Source of the DNA: Pampus argenteus
Lineage: Eukaryota; Chordata; Actinopteri; Scombriformes; Stromateidae
Reading direction: 5' to 3'
Assembly (NCBI GenBank): GCA_036937835.1
Contig: CM072871.1
Coordinates: 3,773,001 to 3,837,000, forward strand
DNA length: 64,000 bases
The notes below the pieces were generated by a model, which did not search any database, had not been told where the DNA came from, and worked only from the letters and a program-made list of their open reading frames with translations. The translations under genes and the position numbers were made by a program. Shown piece by piece: positions 14,058 to 26,300 of the stretch (its first letter is position 1; the number at the start of each line of letters is the position of its first letter).

Positions 14058-17000
14058 TTTTTTTGTTTTCGTTTTTGTTTTTGTTTTTCTATGGAGACTG
14101 ATGTTGTGGAGCCACAAACCACATTCATGACTGGATTTAAAAGCTGCTTCAGTCGTCCGTGATCCACCGTTACGTTGACCTTTGGCCCTGTCGACTTCAA
14201 CACTTGCTTGCATCGTGGTGTGACATCGAGTTAATGTATGCAAATTTGATTCTGTTTGCAAGTTGCACATTTATACCAATGATTGTACTTTTATATTTAT
14301 GTAATTAAAATTTAACCTATATGAAACAACGAGGGGTTCCATTAAACACTGATGCTTAGTGACGTTTCTCTGATTTTCTTAATTGTTATTCGCACACAAT
14401 CTATCCCACGTCTATTTATTGACTATTTAAAGACTTGAACCTGAAGTCTTGTTGTCTCCTTGAGGTTGCCAGGCAACCAATTGATAAACAAATGGTATGG
14501 TAAATAACCCATTACATTGGCTTTTGTATGGATGGAGATACATAAAATAAACCATATTACTTAGTGAGGATTATTTCTGGGTTTGTTTTTGTTTTTTACA
14601 TTTTGACAGAGCAAAGCTGTGATCTATCGAGCATCAGTAAATAATGAATTATTAGCAAGTAATAAATTCATAAGTTTACTAAAGTAAACATGGAGGATGT
14701 TTTCAATGAGACTATGTGACTCTTCACAGTTACACATGCATCATTCAATGATGCAAAACTGCAAAAAGGTTGTTCAGCTGCAGAACCGCAGCTCCTCTGA
14801 AGACCTGCTGTGTCTGAGCCATAAACTGTAAGTGAAGAATCAGCAGAAAAAAAGGTTTATTTTGCCTTTCATTATAAGCTTTTTGACTGTTTTCATGAAT
14901 GTTGTGTTAACAGTTGGTAAACGGGGGCTCTCAGTATCTTACTCAGCCGTCCTGAACTCTGAATTTAATTTCGTTATTATTCTGCCAGAACACATTCGGC
15001 TTTCTGAACAGGGCCGTGAAACAGCGAGGCTCTCCAGTAATGGGTCGATCAGGATGTTAGTCATAAAGGGGGGGCTTGTAATTGCATTCATTATTAAAAC
15101 GAGTCTGATCCCAGCAAATTATGCGGAAAAACAACATATATTATCTCACCGCTCAGGGGTTAAGAGGAGTCTGTGTAGAGGAAATGTGCCACAAAGTCTG
15201 TGCTCATCAGTAATTTTCTGTTTAGCAAGAAGCTGCTTTCTACTATTAGTGAGGACATTAAACAGTCCACTGTTGCTGTTGCATTTGCAGTTTTCCTTCC
15301 CCTTTGTGCTTGACCTTTTTTTTCGATCACCAGGTTTTTGTTTTGCTGGAATATCTGCATGTTTCCAGACTTGTGCCAAATAACTCTATAAACAGGAGCC
15401 ACCAATTTTTCCATCACAGGAAATTACATGAGAATGAATCCATCTTTGACACCTAAACGAGTTCCCTGATTTAAATAAATAAATAAACAAATAAATCCAA
15501 TCCTTGAATCTTTTGTTTTCCTCATAAATAAACTTCTCTGTCACATCAGTACAGTGTGAACAGGACTGCAGTTAAACCTCCAGCAGCAGCCTGAAGTGCT
15601 TCCTTTGGGTCTCAGTTGGTGTCGGAGCCATGTGCTTCAGTTCCTTCACTGCGGCAGAAACCTCTGACTCCCCGCTGTTTGTCGAGCTCTGTTCCCTGCA
15701 TCTGCTCTCCTGTTTTATCACTTCTCTACCCACTTAATGAAATATTAACACTCAGATATACATTTCAGATGAAGATAAATCGTTTGGGCTCCTTGACTTT
15801 CTTATATGCACACTGTTAAAAATGTCATTTATCTTCATTTTAAGATAGTCACAAGTGATTTGAGTGGCGAGCCTTTTGGGAATCAACTCCTTTTAAAACC
15901 TTGTCAAACTGAATAGACTGTCTGATCAGTCCTGAGAGCGGGGAACAGTGACGTCTGTGGAAAAGCAGTATTTAAAATTATAGTCTTCATCGTCAAAGGA
16001 TGCAAACTAGAGACACTTTATCTTATAATAGATGAAGATTTTACACCAAGAACAAGAAACAGTCAGACTGCAGTGACTTTTAGAGCATCTCAGTGCTATT
16101 TTGTCCTTTAGTTCACAACTATGAATAAGGAAAAAAAGCTTCTGTAATTGCTAATTTCCATATACAGTAACTTGTAAAAGATCCTTGTGCTTTATATTCT
16201 TTATATGCATGTCGTAACCTGAGGCGGTGATCTGTTTAATCACGTTAAGGATCGCTTTCAACTCAGCAACATTTTATCATCAACCTACTCAGAATGCATG
16301 AAGCCTGTTAAAATAGCCCTCGGTGCCCTAATGGTATCTGAAGAGACCCGTGAGCGTATCTGAATTAAAGATAGAGTGTGAAAATCAAAAGTCATTGTGC
16401 AAACGGGAGATTTACATGTAAAGGGGCTTGAGCTGCCTGAGTGATGAGGCAATTACCTTATAACATCTGCTCTTTCCATTACCATGGGAGGACAGATAGA
16501 GGGGTTAATAGAAAAGGGAAACTCACCAATTCGGCTAATGAAGTTTAATATGATTTCCTCTTCAGATTAGACTGTAGCCGTGTTTATTATAGCAGAAATC
16601 CTTCAGTATCAGTTTGCTTAAATGCAATAAACAACCCAATTAAACCCTCAATGGAGTTCACATCAGATAAAGACAAGTAAAAGGTGGAGGTGAAAGGAAA
16701 AACTGTGACTCAGATTAAGTAGAGATATGAACCAAATGTGTCCAGATTCTGCAGAAATCCATTTTCTGTACACTGAAAGAGTGATTTGAGATTCTTTTTT
16801 ATGCACCAAAAAGTAATAAAACTTAGTCATAAGATGTTTGAGAGCTTGAACTTTGTGTTAATCGCTATATTCTTCCACCCAAAACAAGCCAAAGATGCAC
16901 CATTCAGCTTCTGTTACAGGTACGAGAGCTGATTCATGAACTGACAGTGAAACCGACATCTCATCTCCGAGTGTCTGAGTTCAGACGTCCTGACAGCGTA

Positions 17001-18089
17001 ATAATAGATTTATGTTAATCCCCACAAGTCAGAGAGAGATTTCCATTTTGCTTTTTTAAGAACTTTATATGAGAAAGCCTTCGATGCGTCAGCGCGCCAC
17101 ACAGGAGGTGAAGTTCCAGCAAAAATACAGATTTTAGTTTCAACTTTCTTGTCGGTTTGGCAAAAAATATGATCCTGTTAGTCTGTTTGAGATCCAGCCA
17201 GAGGTCTTCAGAGACTTTAAAGGTATAGTTCAAATGTTTTTGGAAAAAGGTTTGAAAGAGTAAAAGTCTAAAAACAACAATTTGCTGTCAGACTATTTTT
17301 TCTTATATTTCTTCAGGTGATCACCAGGTAACTCGATAATCACACATAACCTCCAGAAAACAGCAAATTGTAGTTTTTGCAGGTTTTATTTGGATAAAAC
17401 AAATGAGATGTAAGATATGATAATCAGAGATGCTAAGTGGTAACCCCCCCCAGAGGTTAACCAGACTCCAACTACATGTACAAACATTCACTGTCTCCAA
17501 AATGTAGAACTATTCCTTTAAGTTCGGCTACAGAAGATCGTAACTAGATTATAAAAATGGGAAAGGTTCAGTTTGAATCGCAAATCAGATGATGGAAAAC
17601 TAAAAGAAAACCTCCTGTATTTTCTTGTTGATCCCTTAAGGACCGATTTCACCTGCTTTATTTGTCTGAAGGCTCCAAATAACCTTGTTTGCAAAGACTC
17701 AGCAACTAAATGCATCTAAATATAGACAAAGTTGTTCATACTGGACTATAGGGAAGGCAATATACTGTACATTATAATATTTTTCTCAATCCCTCAGTCT
17801 CATCCACACAAATTTACTCCACTCTATTTCCTCTCTGACTGGAGAAAGAGATTCTGCAGTTGGTGCTCAATCTGCTGACTGCACTATCGCTCCACTATCA
17901 GTGACTGCTCCCTGAGAGGCTGCAGAATTAATGTGTGACTGAATCTTACGCACTTAGCGTATTTCAATTCGATTTAGTGGTAGAAAAAGAGCTGTGGAGG
18001 GACGGCAAAACCGCTGAACGGATGGCTGCGATGAGACTGGAGAGAGGCATTAAGTCATTTGACTAAATTGGTCTCCGTGTGAATGAAAT

Positions 18090-18672
18090 AAGGAAGGAAG
18101 GAAGGAAGGAAGGAAGGAAGGAAGGAAGGAAGGAAGGAGGGATGGAAGGAAGGAAAGAAGGAAGGAAGGAAGGAAGGGCTTAGCTCTATTTCATGTTGTC
18201 TCTAAAAATACAAAATGAAAAATTGTGATCAAGGAAGGAAGGAAGGAAGGAAGGAAGGAAGGAACAAAGGAACGAAGGAAGGAAGGAAGGAAGGAAGGAA
18301 GAGAGGGCTAAGCTCTATTGTCTCTAAAAATACAAAAAGAAAGGAAGGAAGGAAGGAAGGAAGGAAGGAAGGAAGGAAGGAAGGGCTTAGCTCTATTTCA
18401 TGTTGTCTCTAAAAATACAAAATGAAAAACTGTGATCAAGGAAGGAAGGAAGGAAGGAAGGAAGAGAGGGCTTAGCTCTATTGTCTCTAAAAATACAAAA
18501 AGAAAGGAAGGAAGGAAGGAAGGAAGGAAGGAAAGAAGGAAGGAAAGAAGGAAGGAAGGGCTTAGCTCTATTTCATGTTGTCTCTAAAAATACAAAATGA
18601 AAAACTGTGATCAAGGAAGGAAGGAAGGAAGGAAGGAAGGAAGGAAGGAAGGAAGGAAGGAAGGGCTTAGCT
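18090..18672. repeat. GGAA tetranucleotide higher-order repeat with alternating spacers
   Basis: Blocks of (GGAA)n are separated by two spacer types. A long spacer of about 57 bases begins GGGCTTAGCTCTATTTCATG and ends in GTGATCAA; copies start at 18176, 18383 and 18558, with a truncated copy at 18663. A short spacer of about 35 bases lacks the TTTCATG part and starts at 18305 and 18468. Long and short alternate, so the real unit is about 175-207 bases and duplicated as a block. The sequence is unique on both sides. Confidence 0.9.
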
Positions 18673-21369
18673 CTATTTCATGTTGTCTCTATATACACTC
18701 CCAGCGGTGCTTCAGGGACTCACTCTCTACATGAGCCTGATGTGCACTCCTCATTATGCTCAGAGGAGTCCCGGAGAGGTTTCTTGTCTAACGCTGCTGC
18801 TTCACAAATGCTTGAAGAGCAAGAAAGACACCCAAGAGCAACAAAAAGAATACAAAAAATATATATACATCAGATAGGAGGATGATTAAAAGGAAACAGG
18901 AGAGAATTGCAAAGACACTCTTTGTTCTGTCATCAGGTTTATTGCTTTTGCTCTGCTCCCTACAGCCATGTCCATAGAGACGGATGTTGAATCCATGTAG
19001 AATATTAATAAGGGAGATATTTGTTTGTTTCTTATTAGTTCATCCCCGACCTCCTTTTACGCTGCTGTCGGTGCTGAATTATAATTTAGTCGTCCACAGG
19101 ATCCCACTGTCAGGTGCTATATTGTTTTGACAGATATCCACATCCTTACTCACACCAAAGCCTTAATGAACCGGTGCAAGCTGAGATCTGCCACTCACTT
19201 CCTGGCAGTGTCTTAAATAAGAATACATGTTGTGTTTTTGCATTTTAAGTGGTTTAAATAACTACTGATAATAATGATGAGTAGTTAGTTTTTTAAACCA
19301 AGAAACCAACCAGCACTGAATGATTTTTTTCCTCTGGCTCTGAAAATAGTCGTGAATGATGACGGACGTTTGCAGCAACAAACAATTTCCTGTGAAGCTG
19401 CACATTTTTTGCAATTTGGTTTTCCCAACAGATGGCAATAAGACAATAGTTTTAAAGGACAATACAAACTGAATGACATGGTGACAAAAATAATAATAAA
19501 TACTTCAACAGGCAGATTAAGCTTGCTGCTGCTTTGGAAAACAAAAATCTGCATATAAAAGGTTTAATATGTCACGCTGTACAACTTTTATTCTGCACCG
19601 TCTCAATGAGTACTGATTTATGCAGATGAGGTGTGTGTATTTTTACTCATAAGAGTAGGTTTAAGGGCAGCTTTAAGACCAGGTGACAATATTTAATAAT
19701 GTCATCTGAAGCTGAAACAAGCCTTGGAAAAAGTATTTTTTTAGGAAAAAGTATTTTTTTTTTTTAAAGTTTGTGCTTGTAAAATAAATACTTTATGAGT
19801 CTGGTGTGTATATTGCTCGCTGGCTTGCAGCCATATTCCTCTAATGGTCATGTACTATTGAAAAGGATGAGAGGTAAAAGAACACTTGACCTTATGAAAC
19901 ACAGTTCAATATTGAGTAGAAATTCACAGTGGCTGCACTACACTGTTGCATCAGCCTCATTAGTGAGCCTGCTGGGCGAACTGCCACTGCGAACACTGAA
20001 GGTGCAACAGGAGATAAGATTCAAATAAAAGTTCATTATAGATGAAGCCGATTGTTTCCAAAACACATTTTATGTATTTTCCATTTTCATCTCTTTTTTG
20101 TTGTTGTTGTTGTTGTTTTGTCAACAGTAAAACAGAAGAGATTTTTGTTAGCGTTTTGATTGCCATTTTGCATTTTTGTCTCTTCTTCTTGTACATCAGC
20201 AATATGATGATAAGGTTTTATTAATATTTGGCTCCAGGGAAAAATAACAGTTTGCTGATGAATAGATTTCCACATATATTTGGTAAACAACATTAAAAGT
20301 CACATTATTTCTAACTCACATAGACACTATTAATATTCTGACTCATAATTAGTCTCCACACCAAATTTATGAACCACAAATCAATTTATTTTTTTTTAGT
20401 AATAAAAACCTTTACCTGTCAATAATAAATGGGTGATTAATCCTCAGCGATGTTCTCAGAGAGGAGAGGTTGTTTTAGGATTTACACTAATTGCTTATGA
20501 AGAAAAACATATTCACAATCACATTATATAATGGTCCTATATGCTACTTAAAACAGGAGAATGTAACATTCAAGTGTAATGGGGACAAAATGGTGTTTTC
20601 ACCCACTTTTCCTCTAAAACCTCTAAAAACGACTCAAATAAAACAATCCTAGAACTACTTAAGATTTTATATATTTAATACTGTAATAGGCAAATCTGAT
20701 TCTTAAATAGTTGGTTGCTTTTGCATATAAATAGACTTGTTTGGGTTTTATTTCATCATCTCTACACAGACACAGCTCCTTGTATTGTTTTACACAGAGC
20801 TGTTTTCAGTCTGTTTGCTTTTTATTTATATATTTCTATTGAATTATTCAGGAATATGTAGACTCAGTGCTTTTTATACTGAGCTGTTATTCTGTCTGAA
20901 TCCTGTTCACACTAAAACTGGTCCGTATTAGTGTGGCCACGTTGCTTCAGGTAACGGTGAGATGATGAAATACCATATAGCCATATACCAAAACGCTGCT
21001 TAGCACTTTATAAACATACTGCAAGTCAGTATTTTACAACCCTGGCAAGTTTGTAAAGTCTGGAAACATGACAGAAATTCACAAATGTCAATATCAATAA
21101 GTACAGTGTTAACATATCATATTCTATGGGATTAGGTTTGGAGTTTTTCAAGTCTATCTCATTACAATATTCAAATGTCAAATGTATGATGATGAAGTTA
21201 TTAGTGGATGGAAAGTATTCCTCCTCTTCATAACAGCCATAAACGATCCCTTCCTCTATTGATCCAAAGGGAATGATGGACTAAAAGTCAGTGTCCTAAA
21301 GGGGAGCGGATCATTTCCCACAAACACAGCAGCTCTAACTTTGAGATGTCCCTTTGAGACTATTGGCTA

Positions 21370-21490
21370 TAACCTGTGGGACCAACAACAAACCAAACAA
21401 CACACCCAGTACACTCTAGTAACTACCTAACAAAACCCTAGAGACCACCTCACCACACCAACATCTACACTAAACCTTCACTATACCTAT
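21370..21490. repeat. G-poor degenerate minisatellite-like tract
   Basis: About 120 bases of A/C-rich sequence on the + strand with very few G residues and loosely recurring ACCACCT / AACTACCTAAC / CAAAACCCTAG words at roughly 10-11 base spacing. It resembles the decayed CTAGCAACC-type minisatellites common in fish genomes. The family name is inference. Confidence 0.4.
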
Positions 21491-23099
21491 AAATGTACTT
21501 ACCAGGTCATTAGCAGTCAGACATTAAGCTTCACTCGGGCAGCAAACACATTAAATTTTGCTGGCATTGTGCATGCTGGTTCACTGTTATGTCTTACTGT
21601 GATGCTCAAATTGAAGTGAGCCATCTTTATCGTTATTAGTAACACCTGCTGCTCCTATAAGAGGAATGTTTTCCTCTTATTACGGCTTCCTCGAGAGCTG
21701 ATGAAAGTTATTACAGGAGATGATGGATTTTCATGTTTTCCAGAGGCTGTTGAATTATCTATGTTTTTTAAACTAACCTATATACACTGTGTTTTTTTTA
21801 TTTTAATAGATATTATGTGATTTATAATTCAGTATGGATCCAGTATCCATACATACCCACCATATAGATCCTTATGATGGCATGAAAAGTTGTTTAGTGA
21901 TTTAGAAGCAGCTCCCCAAAACAACAGTTTCATGATGCTGTCTTAATTAGATGTTGTTGTTTTTTTTATCACCCACACAACATATGCCAAAAAGTCACAT
22001 GTGGGTGGATGTTTGGTTGTTTTGAATATTTAAGGGCAGCCTTTCCCATTGTTTATAGAAGAATTGACTTACACTATACTTATACAGTAACATAAATTAG
22101 GTATTTAAAGGTATTTTAAAGTACATCACAATTAGGATCCGTGTTACTAGTTTGACTGTAATATTTGTGCAGAAGATTTCTGTTGGATCAAAGCTGCTGT
22201 ATAACCACAACACGGCCTCATGGCTTAATGCATGCATACTGGTCATGTTCAAGGTGTGCAACAATAGGACATGTTAAACTATTGCATGTGTTATCATATA
22301 TTATTGTGAATGAATAATGCTTTAGTACCAACTGGAATATCTGTATTACTGTATTAGCAGATTATTTGCATATTTTTAAAGCTATGGGGTTACTGTCTGT
22401 GAAGTTTCCAGTACTCTGCTGCACTCTGCTGGAGGTAAATGACAAGTGCGGCGTATAGAGCCACTTTATAATGCTCCAATACAGTCCTATAAAAAAACCT
22501 GAAAACACTAAATTCAAGTGAAATTTATCTGTATCATCAATTTGCTTCCAGTTGATTGTTCTCAGTCAGCTGTTTTAGATACAGTAGTATCTACAGTATG
22601 AACATTTTCATCATAATAATACTACTAATATACACTATTTATGGTTTCTGCTGCCATGCATTCACCAGACCAGCGACATGTATTATAATAAAAGCTCAAC
22701 CTGCAAAATATAACATATTGTTATACTTTTGTTTATACTTTTCTGCTAGTCAAAAGATCATCGTTCCAACACTGCTGTGCTTTATCCTTTTTTCACCATT
22801 GCTTATATAAAGAGATGGTGAAATGTTGTTTATTTATAAGGCTCTAATGCAAAAAGCTGCCTGATTCCTTCTTCTCTCTGGTTACATGTTACAATACCTA
22901 CAGGACATGTTTTAACATTAGATGTTCACACTAAGTTTTGGGAAAAAATGAAGTTGCAACCTCTAATTCAACATTTTAAAAGGCTGCATTTATTTATCAC
23001 TTTGTATTTGTAATTTGTTTTTCTTCTTCATGTGAAAATAATGTGTCTGAATTGTTTGTGCATGTACTCTTTGTTCTGGTAATAAAGCTTAAAATGGAG

Positions 23100-23341
23100 A
23101 AAGTAAGGAAATAACTGAGCGCCAACAAGGGGAGTCACGTTGGTCTCCCGTCACTTCCGTGTTTAAGTGTTCTCGCTTGTGATTGGACGAGGCTCTGTGT
23201 CCCCGCCTACTACACCTCATGCGTCCTTTTCCCGCGAACAGAGCGTCGTGACGCATCTGGCTGCTGCTTGGTTGACGCAGGGAGCAGTTGGATGCTGGCG
23301 TTAGGATTATCACACAAATATCTTCCTTTAAACTCGGACAC
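23100..23341 (+). promoter_or_regulatory. msh6: msh6 promoter and 5' UTR region
   Basis: This segment is GC-richer than its surroundings. It contains an inverted CCAAT box (ATTGG, 23182-23186), a GC-box-like CCCCGCCT (23201-23208) and an E2F-type TTTCCCGC (23228-23235), the last about 107 bases before the start codon. E2F control fits the S-phase expression of mismatch-repair genes; binding here is inference. An out-of-frame ATG at 23292 would open an overlapping upstream frame if transcription starts before it. Confidence 0.6.
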
Positions 23342-26300
23342 ATGGCGAAGCAAAGCTCTCTTTTTAATTTTTTCACCAAGTCTCCGCCGTCGGTGTCCAA
23401 GCCGAAGCCGAGTCCTTCTCCCGCCGAGGCGGACCTGCCTTCCTCGGTCGAGAAGTCCAACTCTTCCCCGAAAGAAGAAGCTCGACAGCAGCAGCCGACC
23501 AAGAGCAACAAAGTCAAGCCGAGAAGTAACACGAAGCCTGCGAAAGGAGGAATTAACAAACTGTTTGGCGACAAGACACCAGCAACCAAAGAAAGGTGAG
23601 TTAACCGTGGTGGACGTGTTGGGAGCCGTGTAATTACTGGAGACACGTTTATCACTTTTTATTCAGGCCCGAGAAAAACGTAGCTTGTTTGTCAGTTATA
23701 AATGTGTTAAGCAAAATAAAAATAAAACATTATATTTAACATTTCTAATAAAAAACAGCCAGACATTAAATATGAAGTGTGCACCATCTTAAACTGGCTC
23801 CACTGTGTTTATGATTGTGATATTTAATCAGTGAATTTCCCCATTAAAATGTTTGTTTGTATCATGTGAAAATTATTTAAAAAATGTGAATTTGTCTTTA
23901 TTGACAACATTAGCAGACATTAATGTAATATTGCATAAAACGGGTATTAACAAAATATAGGTTTAATAATATAGTTTTGAAAGTAGTTTTGCATCCAACA
24001 ACCAAAATGATCTATCTATGAAGGCAAAATGCTGGTTTCTGGGTATAAAGTATAAATGGCGTCTTTGATGTTTTCCTTCCTTTCACCAGCCCCACATGCT
24101 CCTTCAATGCTGGCGCCCTTGTGTGGGCGAAACTGGAGGGTCACCCTTGGTGGCCGTGCATGGTGGTACCCCAACCACTGACTGGACAGCAGATGAGAGG
24201 CCGCGGTCGGGACCAACGCATACATGTCCATTTCTTTGATGAACCGCCTACTAGAGGATGGGTCAGCACCAAATATATCAGAGAGTACCAAGGTTAGCGA
24301 CAAAAATTATTAATAACATCCAAGAATCCTTGGGCTATATTTCATTGTTGTTATGATTGTCATGGTGGTTTGGTGGTTTCATTTGATGATGATTTATCTC
24401 ATTTGTGTTGCAGGCTCAGACAGCAGTGACGCTAAAACTGGAGGGGTGTTTTTCAGTGGAAAACCTGTAATCCGTCAAGCAATGGAGCTTGCAGACAAGG
24501 TCATGTTCGACAGCCCCGAAAAAAGACTGAAGATGCCTCTCTGCACGGATCCATCAGATGAGGAAGAGGATGATGATGAAGAAATGGAGGTGACACTGAT
24601 GTTTGATTAATATTTTAGAAAAGTCAACATTTGTTTTATCAGTATTTATTGTAAAACAGTGTTTTTGTTATCGTATCAGTGACACACGTTGCATGTTCTT
24701 TTTACCTCTCCTTATGTGTTTTAGCTTGATAAGTCAACAGTGACTGACGAAGAGATGAGTGATGAGAATGAACAGAAACATGATGATGTGAAACCATCCA
24801 AGGTCAGTCGACGTTCATCCCGCGCTTTAACAGAAAAGGGAAATAAGGCCAAACGCCGTCGTATAATTATAGCGTCAGACAGTGACGGATCAGACGAGGA
24901 ATTCAAACCAGAACATGCTGCAAGCAGCAGTGAGGATGAAGGGGAAGAAGGAACGGTGAACAGTGACGAGGAAGAGGGGACCACACAGGAGTCAGAAGCA
25001 GAAAGCCCTGTTAAGCCTGTAAAGCGCAAACGTCCTGCAGAAAAGCCTACTAATAATAAAAAAGAAAAGATATCCAGTACCCCAGCTAGTGCACCGAAAC
25101 GAGCTCCAGCAGCCATCGCGATCGACACCAAGTCTCGTTTGTCAGCTTTTTCGGCTCCTGACAGCTTTGAGAGTCAGACGACCGGCTCAGGCACTAGTGG
25201 AAGTGCCACAGTTTGGGACCATGAGAAGCTGGAGTGGTTGCATGACGGCAGGAGGAAAGACAGCCGAAGGCGGCGGCAGACGGAGGATGATTATGACCCG
25301 ACAACCCTGTATGTGCCAGAAGACTTTCTAAACAGAAACACTCCCGGTATGAGACGCTGGTGGCAGCTCAAATCTGAGATGTTTGACACCGTCATTTTCT
25401 ATAAGGTGGGGAAGTTCTATGAGCTCTACCACATGGATGCTGTGATTGGAGTCAATGAGCTGAGACTAACGTTCATGAAAGGGAGCTGGGCACACTCAGG
25501 CTTCCCAGAGATTGGCTTTGCACGTTTCTCAGACGTACTGGTCCAAAAAGGCTACAAGGTGGCTCGTATAGAACAGACGGAAACCCCAGACATGATGGAA
25601 GCACGCTGTAAGACCATGCTTAAGCCCACCAAGTTTGACCGTGTGGTGAGAAGAGAGGTGTGTCGGATTATCACCCGAGGCACCCAAACCTACAGCGTGT
25701 TGGATGGTGCTCCTTCAGAGAGTCAGAGCAAGTTCCTGCTGAGTTTAAAGGAAAAGGCAGAAGAGGAAAGCTCGGGTTGCTGTCGCACCTACGGAGTGTG
25801 CTTTGTAGATACATCTGTGGGTTATTTCCACGTAGGTCAGTTCCCAGACGATCGCCACTGCTCACGTCTGCGCACCCTGATAGCGCACTTTGCCCCTGCC
25901 GAGGTGCTCTTTGAAAGGGGGAACCCATCTGTTGAAACGCGCAAAATACTCAAGGCCTCGCTGTCCTCTGCTCTGCAGGAAGGACTCAATGCGGGCTCTC
26001 AGTTCTGGGATGCTCAAAAAACTCTTAAAACCCTCTCAGAAGAAGATTACTTCAGCGAGACTGCTGGCAAGGATCAAGGGACAGGGAACAACGTTCTACC
26101 TTCTCTTCTAAAAAACATGACCTCCGAGAGTGACTCACTGTGCCTCACCCCGAAGGAGGGCTATGAGCTGGCGCTATCAGCGCTGGGTGGATGCATTTTC
26201 TACCTGAAGAAGTGTCTGGTGGACCAGGAGCTGCTCTCCATGGCCAACTTTGAAGAATATGTCCCTGTTGATGTTGAGATGGAGAAAGCTGCCGGACCCG

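Larger units (their letters stand above)
11301..23099. other. kcnk12-msh6 intergenic region, no gene recognised
   Basis: About 11.8 kb without a convincing exon: open frames are short, lack paired splice sites and match no family I recognise. It contains a (CTG) run at 14031-14057, a palindromic RFX-type X-box at 14465-14477, the GGAA higher-order repeat at 18090-18672, a G-poor decayed minisatellite near 21380-21488, and moderately complex AT-rich sequence (for example 16200-16560) that could be conserved non-coding DNA. No tRNA or transposon terminal repeats were recognised. Confidence 0.65.

Noticed and set aside
13962..14270. Poly-Gln protein on the - strand
   Set aside because: Produced by the CTG run and T-rich tract; no exon context.
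18215..18885. Lys/Glu/Gly/Arg repeat proteins
   Set aside because: Translations of the GGAA array.
24353..24413. Apparent start codon upstream of msh6 exon 3
   Set aside because: It is intron read-in before the CAG acceptor at 24411-24413; exon 2 joins exon 3 in phase.
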